Shown: positions 9,801 through 22,289 of the stretch, one piece after another | Layout: each line of letters starts with the position of its first letter | How positions within the stretch are numbered: position 1 is the first letter of the stretch | Assembly: GCF_040054535.1 (NCBI RefSeq) | Contig: NC_090777.1 | Coordinates: 15,787,501-15,851,500, forward strand | Source: Antennarius striatus | Taxonomy: Eukaryota; Chordata; Actinopteri; Lophiiformes; Antennariidae | Direction: 5' to 3' | Length of the DNA: 64,000 bases | Made by a program: the position numbers and the translations under genes | Notes under the pieces: generated by a model | What the model was told of the DNA's origin: nothing | Seen by the model: the letters and a program-made list of their open reading frames with translations, nothing else | Database searches by the model: none

Positions 9801-11009
9801 GGGTATGAAAATGTCCTGGTTATGACCGACGTGTTCAGTAAATTTACTGTGGCTGTCCCAACACGTGATCAGCGGGCCTCCACTGTTGCACAGGTGCTGA
9901 TCTCCGAGTGGTTTTACAAGTTTGGCGTTCCGAGCCGCCTTCATTCGGATCAGGGAAGGTGTTTTGAGAGTTTGTTAATTAGCCAGCTCTGCTCCTTGTA
10001 CAGTGTTGCAAAATCCCGTACTACCCCATACCATCCGGCAGGTAACGGCCAATGCGAGCGGTTTAACCGAACTCTGCATAACCTCCTTCGGACTCTTCCA
10101 GTAACACGGAAATGTGACTGGGCCTCCTGTTTGCCTCAGGTTCTATTTTGTTATAACACCACTCCTCACCAGGGTACGGGCGAGTCTCCGTTTTACTTGA
10201 TGTTTGGGCAGGAACCTCGGCTTCCTGTAGACTTCCTCCTTGGTAGAGTTGATGATCCAGAACCAGGCAATGTACAGGATTGGGTGGTGGAACATCAAGC
10301 CAGACTCAAGGTTGCTTTTGAGGGTGCCCGTGAGCGGTTGCTCGCAGCGGCTGACAAACGAAAGGAGCGACACGACCAACGTGTTCGGGAGGTGCCTCTT
10401 TCAGTGGGCCAGTTGGTGTATGTGAGGGACCACAGCGGTAGGGGGCGCCAGAAGATCCAAGATCTCTGGAGCTCAGTCGTCCACCAAGTGGTGAGGGCTC
10501 CTATTAGCGAAGGAACGGTTTACACTGTTGCCCCGGTGAATGACCTGCACAAGGTTCGAAACGTGCATCGGGACATGCTAAAGGCAGTGGTCCGGCCTGA
10601 GGCTGCACCTCCTTCATTGGAGGTGTCCACTCCGCCTGCCCTGGCCGCACCAGATGAGTCTTCGAGCGATGGTGAGTTGTGGGTCTTGCTTCCTGAAACA
10701 CCCCGTCCACCACCTGTAGCTGTCGCTTCATGTCCCCCAGGCACCTCTGTCGTGACCCATTTGCCAGCCCCGCTCGCGCCGCCAATCTCTCCAGTGCCTG
10801 AAAATCTCTGGTTGCCAACTCCTTCGTCTCCCAATGATCAACCAAGTACAAGTCAGCAGGCCCTGCGCAGGACTGCTCGCTGCACTGCTGGTCACCACTC
10901 AAATGTACATAATCTCCCCCGGTCTGCTGGTCGCAGTGATGGTGCTGTTGGTGTTGCCGCTAGTCCAGTGTCCAACACCCAGCTAGCCATTTTCCGGCCT
11001 TGGTGTTAG
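6777..11009 (+). CDS. pol: Gypsy pol polyprotein (protease, RT, RNase H, integrase)
   Basis: Uninterrupted frame with no early ATG, so probably made by -1 frameshifting from gag. Numbering from TTG 6915: aspartic protease D-T-G at 22-24; reverse transcriptase with Y-L-D-D at 476-479; RNase H with D637 and later T-D-N-N-P; integrase with an HHCC zinc motif (His near 886-891, Cys 921 and 924) and a D953, D1012, E1048 catalytic triad, the last two separated by 35 residues as expected. Domain order PR-RT-RH-IN marks Ty3/Gypsy, not Copia. A proline-rich tail follows; no envelope gene is seen. All catalytic residues checked are present, so the element may be competent. Confidence -1.
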   Translation, partial: FCCWVKCKYCGTPTFFPSVGKLKPAELSSHSSAGESLGSQGGAAAELVASCPNIDVSIGGVTVSCLVDTGSMVSTITESFFLERFAPWGHDRLHSCHWLQLRAANGLAIPYIGYLELDVELCGKVMPRCGILVVKDPPGAISSVPGILGMNVLRRCYRDLFGTFGPSLFDSPSVSQAPGPIIAALQKCHQSVSPAPESPTGAVRVRGRQAVRIPGGMMKLVASTCSERFSGQSVLFEPPEGGLPAGLLASPCLVPVVRGTVYVPIVNVGTTEVLLYPRTGLGTLGVAQVVSLPAGVTEEESMLATVSSQTVLPSVLSKVESLDLSALTDQEQTSVKSLLHKYYSVFSAHDGDLGCTNLISHEIPLLDNVPVKQRYRRIPPSEYEAVKTHINQLLESEVIRESSSPYASPIVLVRKKDGSLRLCVDYRLLNSKTRKDAFPLPRIEESLDALSGARWFSTIDLASGYNQVAVSEPDRPKTAFCTPFGLFEFNRMPFGLCNAPGTFQRLMQRMFGDQQCQSLLLYLDDIIVYSSSVEEHLQRLEMVLGRLQKEGLKAKLEKCAFFQREVGYLGHVISSQGVSTDPKKIEAVANWQRPSHVSELRSFLGFVSYYRRFVEGFAKLAAPLHRLVAELAGTKSKRRSGQDLRAAWTAQCEDSFEALKAKLLSAPVLTYADFSRSFILEVDASHSGLGAVLSQETDSGVRPVAYASRGLRPTERNMSNYSSMKLEFLALKWAMTEKFREYLLGHKCIVYTDNNPLSYLQSAKLGATEQRWAAQLAAFDFDIKYRSGRSNKNADALSRQYVPGPLHGTESLPGTAVPADFQLDSNLGPVVSTTQHMVSVLPSHSVADLQSLQEDDPLLKTVLPFWRRKVRPNWDERQQLSKEALVLLRQWDRLVEKDGVLFRQVFRSDGGEGCLQLILPAVLKQETLNQLHQEHGHQGIERTTDLVRQRCYWPNMSADLKQWVLACERCQVAKDSGPRTHSFMGRLLASRPNEILAIDFTLLEPSRNGYENVLVMTDVFSKFTVAVPTRDQRASTVAQVLISEWFYKFGVPSRLHSDQGRCFESLLISQLCSLYSVAKSRTTPYHPAGNGQCERFNRTLHNLLRTLPVTRKCDWASCLPQVLFCYNTTPHQGTGESPFYLMFGQEPRLPVDFLLGRVDDPEPGNVQDWVVEHQARLKVAFEGARERLLAAADKRKERHDQRVREVPLSVGQLVYVRDHSGRGRQKIQDLWSSVVHQVVRAPISEGTVYTVAPVNDLHKVRNVHRDMLKAVVRPEAAPPSLEVSTPPALAAPDESSSDGELWVLLPETPRPPPVAVASCPPGTSVVTHLPAPLAPPISPVPENLWLPTPSSPNDQPSTSQQALRRTARCTAGHHSNVHNLPRSAGRSDGAVGVAASPVSNTQLAIFRPWC

Positions 11010-11046
11010 CTCCAGCATCTTGCACACGTCGTCGGGCCGACGATTC

Positions 11047-11062
11047 AAAAAGTGGGGGTAGG
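11047..11062 (+). other. Polypurine tract of Gypsy element
   Basis: AAAAAGTGGGGGTAGG ends immediately before the 3' LTR. This is the expected place and composition for plus-strand DNA priming. Confidence -1.
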
Positions 11063-12462
11063 TGTAGCCAGAGGCTATTTTCCCCCCTGTCACTGTTTGG
11101 CACTGTGTCAGCCTTTTACGCACAGCTGTGGCGCACTGATGGGGGGGGCGGTGCTACGCACACTGTTATATTCAGGTGCGTGCGGTCGCGCCCGCTCTCC
11201 CCTGCTCCTCGTGCACTCCCGTAGTGGCTGTGGCTCAGCGTGGCCGCAAATTGTTTGGCGTGGCATCGGCAGCTCAGTTTCCCCAGACGGCTTCCCATTT
11301 GGGTGGTTTGAACCTGTCGTGTGGTCGCCATTTAGGTACCCAACCGTCTCGCCCAGGTAAGCACCCTGCCATCTTTCCCTCCTGTGGGTGCGTAATGCGC
11401 ACTGTGGTGACGCGATCTCCACCTGTTCCAGTGTGGCTGGCTGTCGGGGGCCGAGGGAGAGGGGCTGACCTGTGTGGAGCTCTGCTCAGCGCGTCTGTCT
11501 ACCTGCCCGCTCTGGTATGTTAGTTTGCGCTTTGTCCGCCTTCGTTTGCTGTGTTTCCATGCACCAGCTCATTAACATCTCTGTGTAAATCCCAGGCTGT
11601 GTACCCCAGGCGTGTTTGAGACGCACATCCTCCCGTTGCCTGGGGTGTGCTGTGCTTGCGGCGCGCTGGCCATTACAGGACACCACGGACCACTACTCCT
11701 TGGGCCACGCTGCTACCCTGGCTCTTCTCATTAGCCCTGGCTCTTCTCATTAGCCCTGGCCTTTTTTTTATAATGGCTTAGTCTTGGCCCTTTTATACTG
11801 GTTTTATTTCATACTGGCCCTCTTAACCATTTTATTGAAGTATGGCACATTTGATTTTGGATTATTTGGCTCTTTGACTTTACTTTTGTTCATTTGGTTC
11901 TTATTTTGGTTCTGTTCTTATTTTGGTTAATTCATTCTCAGTTACATTTTGTTATTTACCATTAGTTTATTGAATTAGTTTGTATATTTAAATCATGTGA
12001 ATTATCATTTAGTCCACACCAGTTTGTGCTGTTCTGTTGTTTTAATTGTTTTTCCTTTTCTGTTAGGTGCTGCGGGCTGACAGCGGCAGTTTTATCCTTG
12101 GTGGTGGCGCGTTCTTCACGATCCCTTTTTTTGGTTTGAGTGTGTGCAGTGTCACTGGGTGATTCGTTTGATTTTGGTTGTCCCTGCCGCTTGGTAAGCC
12201 TGGAGCCCCAGCCCTTATTTCCTTTTGACCCCAGTGCTCACCCTATAGTACGGCATAACTGGTGTGTGCCACATATTGTATTATTTTAATTCTTTTGTTA
12301 ATAAAAATTTGTTTGTTTTAATGGAAAACAGTCTCGCCCCAGTGGTATAACGGACCTGTGTGATCAATCTGAGTTTAGGATTTCCTGGGGTGCAATTCCC
12401 CAGGTGGCGTTGTCGACTCAATTCCGGTATTCCTCACCACCCCATACTCTGCTCTCGCCACA
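11063..12462 (+). mobile_element. 3' LTR of Ty3/Gypsy element
   Basis: 1,400 bp, TGTAGCC...GCCACA, practically identical to the 5' LTR, including an AATAAA at 12300-12305. It is followed by AGAG (12463-12466), the probable target duplication. Unlike the 5' side, the 61-bp U5 unit is present once here. Confidence -1.
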
Positions 12463-12466
12463 AGAG

Positions 12467-14203
12467 TCTGGAAGTGTTGTGACTCAGCTTTTGTTTTGTT
12501 TTTTAAAGACCTACAGCAGTTGGATGTCTTTTGGAATATTTTTTAAATGTAGGTTTACGTACAAAAACCTATTCCAGGCAATATTCAACTCAAAAGGTTG
12601 TTGTGGTTCAGAGACATTATCTCCTTGTGGTTTTGATGCCTCCTTTCTTTATTCATCCCACTTCAGTGTCATTTGAAGGTCAAACAAATAAATTTAATTT
12701 AGGCCTTTTCAAATTTTTCAGAAAACAAAGGTGTCTGTAAATTCAAAATGAAAAATATAAATTTTAACAAAAAACAACAAGATAACAAACTATCTAAGAA
12801 AGCATCAGATCTTATTAAATTTATATCAGTGATCATTAGTTTGTGAGTCATGTTATTTGCATATTTGCTTCTGGATTTATTGTTTGAATCCCAACTAACA
12901 TGTTAACCTCCTTCTGGATAATTGTTCCTCTTCTTGGGGATTCAATGCAATGGAATGCATGAGGACATAGACACGCAGCACCCTCTGAAACTATTACAGC
13001 GTTGTTTTCATGATTACTGAAAATCTAAACTCCTAACCAGCAACAATAACTGCAGTAATTGCGTTTCTATTGGAAACATTCAGTTTAGAATGGTGTTACA
13101 ACTGATTCCTGAAACTGGTCTTTAGAATGAACATTAAGAAAAGGTACAATAATGAAATAATTATGATGGTTCAAGGTTTAGGGTTTTTATTCATCTCTCG
13201 CTGTCATACATGTCCGACTTGTTTCTTCTTGTTCATTCGATGAACGATAAGCCTTGGCTAAGGACCTTTCTACATACGGACAGTCCAGATTCTGCATCTC
13301 CTGATGTGAATGTCCTGCATGGCCAGAAGTGAGCCCCTGATGGTTTTCTCAGCCAACTGTTCCATGCACTGTAGAACTTCTCTGAAGTAATTTTTAATCT
13401 GAGATAGGATCATATTTTAATCCTGAATATAAATCAGATTGAACAGTGATTATTAAAACTCAGTGTGCATCTGCAACACCTCGGGCTCTGGGTCCTTATT
13501 TTATCCTCAGGACTGTGTGACATGAGCTCATTCCTGCCTGGCGCTCCTGCTCAACTGTAACAAACATAAATCCTCCTAATTGGACGTTTGCACACTCTGT
13601 GGCACAAACAGGGTCCAATTCAACACTGGGTTGTATAAAAATACACAAAATGTGCACAGTATTTCTTGACTTGTTTGGTAGAGAATTTATTTATAACCCT
13701 GACCTAATGATGATTTTTATTGGTCCTAGCAGTAAACTCAACTTTTGCATCCCTGACATTTGCAGCAGTGACAATACATGCAAAGTAGGTATGAACACAG
13801 ATGAAAGGAACCTTAATAAACTTAATAACTTAACTACTTTCAAGATCACCGATCATAAGCATATTATATGTTTATATCAAATAAGTTGCAAATAAATATT
13901 AGATCAGGGAGCCTACAGTCATTGTTTACATGTGTAGAAAACCAAGAAAGACACAATTACCTGAACACGATAACTATGAACTGTGTTTTAATTCTGCACC
14001 TACAGTTCTCTAAGTATTATTGTGAAATGTTTTGTTGGAATATAAAGTAGGCATACAAATAACTTCAGCTAATATGTTTTTATGCATGACACACTGCCAT
14101 GTTTATCCTCTTTAATCTCCCTTGTTAAATTTGAGCCCATTATCCTACACTTATAGGCCTGCTCTGAGTCTGATTAGCCCCAATCTGCCCTAGACCTGCA
14201 AAT

Positions 14204-14296
<93 letters not shown>

Positions 14297-15374
14297 TCGT
14301 GCTTCTTGAGCAGAAGCAGGACAATTTGTTGCAGGATTTTCACCTTGAGCTGCAGCTCTGTTGGTAACACAACATAATGCTATTAATTTTCAGTGGTCTG
14401 CTGTTTAATGTGGACCAACATGGAGCAGAGCAGCACAGATCACACCCCTGAGAGTAAACACGTCAGCAGAGGGAGTGCATTTGATGTGAAAACCGGACTG
14501 CGTAGTTTACAGGCGTGTGTAGAACAAGTATGTGCCTGGATTCTGTGGGTTTGTCAGGTCAGGATGTGTCCCTCTTTAATGCTAGGAGTTCAGACAAACC
14601 CAGATTCTCTGTGAAAGTTGAAAACTAATGCTTTTCAGAAAAATTGAAAAAACTTTTTATAAAAATACTTTTATATTGTGCAGAAAATCAGATTTACGCA
14701 TGTGCATAATTTCAGTCCAGTCGTTACAAAGGAAAACCATATTCTGAATAGAACTGTCCCACCTAGTGGCGGAAATCTATAATTAAATACAGTATATAAT
14801 TGTGAGCTACAATAAATTCACCAACTTTTATATTAAAAACAATTTGTCAGGCAAGTTAGGTTTTGAGTTAGGTAATTATTTGATTTATTCATCATTTTGG
14901 GTTTATTTTTGGGATATCAGTAGCTCTGGCTCAGTCCCTCACACATTGATTTTTCTAAATTAAAACTAATTTTCACTGTGGATAGATTATTGATTAGTCA
15001 ATCAACAGAAAGATGAAGATGCTGTAAATCTATGGACTTTCATCGTAGTAAATATCCTAGACACTATTTCTGAAAAACATTTTTGCTGTAAAATTTCAAA
15101 GCCCACAAACTAAATGTTATACAATTAAACAATTAAAACACCGTCTGCAAATGTAGATTCAATTACAGGTAAGTTATGTACTGTTCTGTGCATGTATGTG
15201 TGCATGATTGTAATATAAATCCAATGACCATTTAACTCAAAAGTGATGTTAGAGGAAAGAAAAAAATAGATGTATTAAAAAAGTTTCTGTTTGACATCGA
15301 ACAGTTTCTACATTTATGTCTCAGCTTTTCATTGAATCACAAGAAAACAGCGTCTATCAAGACATTAAAATATA
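12467..15374. other. Intergenic, no gene seen
   Basis: AT-rich sequence between the Gypsy element and the ACTR5 3' end. Apart from a (TG)n array at 14205-14295, no splice-coherent coding sequence, RNA gene or recognisable transposon was found. Confidence -1.
14205..14295 (+). repeat. (TG)n microsatellite
   Basis: About 91 bases of uninterrupted GT/TG repeat. Confidence -1.
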
Positions 15375-15380
15375 TTTATT
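15375..15380 (-). promoter_or_regulatory. Poly(A) signal of ACTR5
   Basis: AATAAA on the minus strand about 190 bases past the ACTR5 stop codon, at a plausible end of the 3' UTR. Confidence -1.
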
Positions 15381-15566
15381 CATCAAACTCTATTTACATA
15401 AAAATACATGAAATATTCTTAGCAGACCTTATAAGATCATTAGATTAACCACCATTCAATATGAACAGTCATGATGAACATAAATTGTATTTAGTTTCAT
15501 TTTCAGCTCCAGCCAGGATTCAAAGGAGAACAAAACAAAACTACTTGGAATATCTGAGATCCAAGT

Positions 15567-18500
15567 TCAGGAGATAACCATGGAAACCTCAGCAGGAGCA
15601 GCAGCTGAGCAGGAAGGGCCCAGAGCGGATTCGACTGTGGAGAACACGGCCGATGCTCCAGCTGATGTTAGTGTGGAAACAGGCGGCTCAGTGGGGCGGG
15701 CAAGTCGGGCAATTTTCATGGGAATGAAGACGTTTGAGGCACGGTGCTCGCTCAGGTACTCGCCCCCTTTCTCCTCGTAGTCCTGTCTGCTGATCCACCC
15801 TTCTTCCACTCCACCACCACCTGGAGGCAGATTCTCCAAGGCCCAGTCTCTTGCCCCGTACCAGGCATCCAGGGCCGGCCGTGACGCCATGGTAACCTGA
15901 AAATGAGTCAGTCAAGAATATCTTTGAGATTCCAAATTGATAATCTCCATCACCTGTATGACATCTGACCATTTAGCAAAACTACAACATCTGTTATTAG
16001 TGACCCCCACCAAGCTAGTGGGGATTATCGATAAAAGTTTTTCAAGATTGACGACCTTGAAGTGCGACTGGAACGGCCTCATAGTCAGCAGCTCTCGCTC
16101 CACTCGTTCCTTCATGCCGGGATACTGCATGTTCCCTCCTGTCAAAAACACATTGCTCACCAGCGCCTCCTGCTGCTCTGGAGTGTACCTGCAAGTGATA
16201 TGGAGGACACGAGGAAGGCATTGTAACATCAATATTTAATTAACTTCATTATTCTTCTGAAAGTCTGTGTGAGAGTCTTATCCCCACGTGTTTTTGTGTA
16301 ATGTGTATGAGAGGCTTGTCGTTATTGAGAGCTCCTCTCGTGTCGTTACCTTGCCAGGACGTACTGCAGCGTCTCCATGAGGCCCATTTGGTCCTCTCCA
16401 GTCGATGAAGGCTGGAACAGGATTTCAGGACAACGCAGTCGCTCCGTTCCCACAAACAACTGGTGATACTCTGCCATGTTGAATACGGGCTGAGGATCAA
16501 AGTTATTCTTCATTCACTTCAACATGCAGCAAGCATTAAACCACATCTTTAAGCTCATGACCAAAGTTTGCTAGTTTAACTCCAACAACATTATTCTCAA
16601 CAAAAAGTTTTCTCACTGAATGTTAAGCCGGAAGATAATACCTGCATGGCACTAATGAGTATCTAAATATCTGTCTGGGAGTTTCCCGTGTCTATATGTC
16701 ACTACCTGTGTCACATTAGCAGATTTTTCTGGAAGCGTGTCCTCAGGGAAATCAGGATCCATCAGTGCCACCCCGTCTCCCTCGTCCAATGGCTGCTCGA
16801 GCTCAGACACCTGGCAGAGAGCAACAGAACAGCCTCAGGCTTCGTGTCGGCTGCAGAACATCCACTGCAGCAAACAAGGACGGCCCTGGAGAGCCTGGTA
16901 GCACATTCACGGTAATGACATAGTCCTACATCACTGAGTACATCTGAATACGACCTCAGTTCACTGGCTCCTCCAGAAAGATGATCAGCCCTTGTCATTA
17001 AATGTCTGGAGAATCCAGTCTAGTTTGATAACTTTGCCACACTGGTACCATTAGGAGCTGATAGTGAAGTCCATAGATAGAAACACGCCTTATAAACTTC
17101 TATACACTAAGTATTACATTCTATTTTTTTATTAGACAAACAACTGTTATGTTTAACGGGAAACGTAGACGTGGTAGGTGGAGTAACACTCACCTCTGTC
17201 CTGATTTCTGCTCCATCACTGTGCAGCAGTTTCTGTCTGCCTTGCTCCACAGCCAGCTGCAATTTGTTGATGTATGACTGCAGCTCTTCAGCGGAGTCCA
17301 TGTTGAGCTCCACCAGGTTCTTATGAAATTGATCCAACAGACCGTCCTCCAGCAGTTCCTGCATGTACAAACACCTCTGGTCACTGTGCAGTAAACACCA
17401 GCTGTGTTTCAGAATCAAAGTACAGGCAAACCTCGGTTTCCGACCACAATGCGTTCCAGAAGGCTGTTCAAATACCTATTTGTTCGAATTCCAAATACAT
17501 TTTTCCCATTACAAATAATGTAAATGGTCTTAATCCGTTCCAAGACACTAGAAAACTATCTTTTTTCAACATAATATCCATCCATTTTCTGCCTCTTTAT
17601 CCACATACTATATGTTATTTCATACTGTCATTTATATATCAAATTGTATAGTAATGAAACATATCAAAGAAATGTAAAAGAAAGGAGCAAACACGAGAAA
17701 GAAAGAAAAAAAAACATCGACGTAATCTGGTTAGCATAAGGTATGAGTTACCATCGTCTTTTGGAAAGAAGTTTACGGTACCATAACTCGTACCATAGGC
17801 AGTGTAACGCAATTTAAGTGAAAAATTATTGAATACAGTAAACTAAAGTAAAAAGCACATTACAATTAAAGTAATACATTACAATACAAAAGAACAATAA
17901 AGATAAGAATTTTATCTTTGTGGTGGTGAGCAGTTGACATATGTGAATGTTGGAGAGGAGGATGGATGTTACTGCGTTTGTTTCGCGTTCGACTTCCAAA
18001 TTTTGTTAGACTTCTAAGACAAAAAAATTCTGAATTTTTTGGTTCAATTCCGATTTGTTCCATGTCTAAAGCATTCGAAAACCAAGGTTTGCTTGTAGAT
18101 CCCTTTGAATATTAGTTGGTCTTGTTCTGGGTGCTTCCTTACAATTAGTAGATATAAATGAGTCAAACATCTTTATTAAAGCCAAACCTGGACAGTCGGC
18201 CTCTTACTTGCACAGCAATGAGCCTGTCCAGCCTCTCTTGGTCCTGCAGCAGCTTCTCCTCTCGCCGGCGAGCGTTGATCTCCTGAAGCCTCCGAAGCTG
18301 CTGAGCTCGTCTCTCCTGCCTCTCCTCCACACTCACACACCCACCCGGAACCTTTCCAGAGTAGGGAAGCTGCATGCGGTGAACCTCCCTCTCATAAAAC
18401 TCTGGGCTGCGCCACTTTTCCAGCTCTTTGGAGAAAAGTAAGTTCAGATGAAAGGAGGAGAGGCATCTGCATGCAGCTCCATGTTGTCTTTTAGCTCCTT

Positions 18501-20139
18501 TACATTTACCAGAATGAGAATTTTAGAAAATCTAATGTTCATTCTCTGCTTCATTGCTGTGTTCTACGCTTCCCTAGAAGAGCACAACAAATGACATGCT
18601 GTACCTTCATGATAATCCACAGCAGTATAACTGTGTTCGTGCAGCAGCTCCTCCACGCGGCTGAGTGTGATGGCAGCAAGGTGGCCTGGATATTTCAGCT
18701 GTAGTAAACGCTGCAGGTAGAACGCTGCCTGACTCCCAGCGACATTCACACGCTTACAGTTCGCTGCGTCCAACCTGGAGGAAAAGCATGTTAAAAATTT
18801 AAACTCAGGAAAACCAGGGGTGTAAAATGCAAACATGATATTAATAGAATTCAAAACAACCACAAATTGCTATAAAATAAACTTTGAAAGGGCGAGTGGA
18901 ACAAAGGAACTCTCACTTGCTGTTGATAACTGGCAGAATGTGTGAGCAATGGTATCCTGAGGACAGAACGATGCCAGTGTGTGGAGGCCGGACGTTCCGC
19001 TGCGTGTTGTTGTGGTAGAAACTGTACAAGCTGTCCACACCATAGGAGACATACGGGACGTTATAGCACTCAAACAGCAGCTCCGACATCATCTGCCGAC
19101 AGTGCAGTGGGTTAGAGGGAGCCTCAGTCAGCACAATGGGATGTTCAACTCTGCCCTGTAAAAGCAGAGAAGAGGAAAGTAACGGTGACTGATTATCTGA
19201 TTAGTCGCTGGCGTTACATATAAAACAGTAATGGGAGATTATTATACGACAATATTAATGGAATGTTTGATGATCTGAACTTGTTCTATAGAACATCTGG
19301 TGAATTATACAAATAGAACATTACAGGTAAAAGAACTATTTCCTCTGAGGCAGTTTGAGACACTTTCATGCTGACCAGCTGACATTAGTAATGTAATTCA
19401 TGAAATTGAGATTCAAAATATTTATGACTCTTTATGTTCAATACGATTCAGAGACAGAACTGACGTGAAGGAATGTGTCTTATTTTACTTGTAAGTTGGT
19501 AAAAGGTTTTGCATCCCACCTAGAAACACTTCACAAACTATCAACAGGATTGAGATCACCAGAGGACAGAATGATGTCCAGAATGATGCTTTGAGTTAAT
19601 GACAAAAGAATCCTTTGACAGCATAGAAACAAAATCAATTGTTTGCTAAATGGTTTAAGAAACTCTCTCTACTTTCTTCTGAGACGACACAGAAAAAAAT
19701 TCTTCCATTTTCATAAAAAGAGAAGTCATGACAGAAGTAACGGTCTACCACTAACCTCTGAGGCGACGCCCAGGTGAGAAAACACATAATCGAAAATGAG
19801 CTCCTGGATCTCGAAATTCACCACCACGTTTCGGTCGAACTGGCTCTTCAGCAGCCACCGCAGCGGCTCCAGGTTCGGAATATCGTTCCCGATCTGGGTC
19901 TCGCTGCGGGCAGCGCCTCTGCTGCGCGCCGCCACCGACCGAAACAGCAGCCTCGGAGAGTCAAAGTCCGCCTCCGGAGCCGCCCAGCCGGCCCGGGTCT
20001 GAAAAGATCCGTTATCGATCACTATCGGTACCGGTGCGTGGGTTCGGCACTGCGTGGGCAGCTCAAAGATGGGATCCGGGTGGTATTTAACGTCCTGAAA
20101 CGAGAAGATTTGACCAAGCGGTTCATTGATAGAGGCCAT
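15567..20139 (-). CDS. actr5: Actin-related protein 5 (INO80 complex subunit), complete
   Basis: Nine coding exons on the minus strand: 20139-19756, 19155-18917, 18774-18605, 18425-18208, 17358-17194, 16810-16706, 16489-16350, 16188-16056, 15896-15567. All joints keep the frame, giving 627 residues (human ACTR5 is about 607). Landmarks: actin-fold start [13 protein letters not shown] in exon 1; H-P-I-V-L-T-E-A and [12 protein letters not shown] in exon 2; G-S-Q-A-A in exon 3; a charged Arg/Glu/Gln-rich coiled-coil insertion in exons 4-5; F-L-T-G-G-N in exon 8; D-A-W-Y-G-A-R-D-W in exon 9. ARP5 works in the nucleus in INO80 nucleosome sliding. Most donors are canonical; exon 8 uses the weak AAG|GTCGTC, chosen because it matches the family. 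Intron 4 carries a mariner-type MITE. Confidence -1.
17423..18095. mobile_element. Non-autonomous mariner/Tc1-type element (MITE)
   Basis: 673 bp in ACTR5 intron 4, flanked by TA at 17421-17422 and 18096-18097. The left end CAGGCAAACCTCGGTTTCCGA and the reverse complement of the right end, CAAGCAAACCTTGGTTTTCGA, form 21-base imperfect terminal inverted repeats. TA target duplication and such ends are typical of Tc1/mariner. No transposase frame remains. Confidence -1.
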
Positions 20140-22050
<1,911 letters not shown>

Positions 22051-22136
22051 CTGTGCTTAAGTGTGCTTAGCGGGTCTACTCTCGTTCGCCCCCTGTAGGC
22101 AGGAGCAACAATTGCACACAACACACACTTAAGCAC

Positions 22137-22155
22137 ACTTCCGGATGTGACGTCA
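22137..22155 (+). promoter_or_regulatory. ETS plus full CRE motif, probable promoter
   Basis: CACTTCCGGATGTGACGTCA: an ETS-type CTTCCGG next to the perfect palindromic cAMP-response element TGACGTCA at 22148-22155. Such pairs are common in TATA-less vertebrate promoters. It sits about 135 bases before the ATG of a candidate first exon at 22290. Actual transcription start is not shown by the sequence. Confidence -1.
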
Positions 22156-22289
22156 GCATGGGTTAGTTAGATTGGACAAAGGGACATTTCAGGCGGGTGG
22201 AGATGTCTCTCCACCATTACCCGCCCTTACCGACTGTTACTGACTGTAACAAACACATGCTCCTTCATCTACCAACATGAACAGACCGC

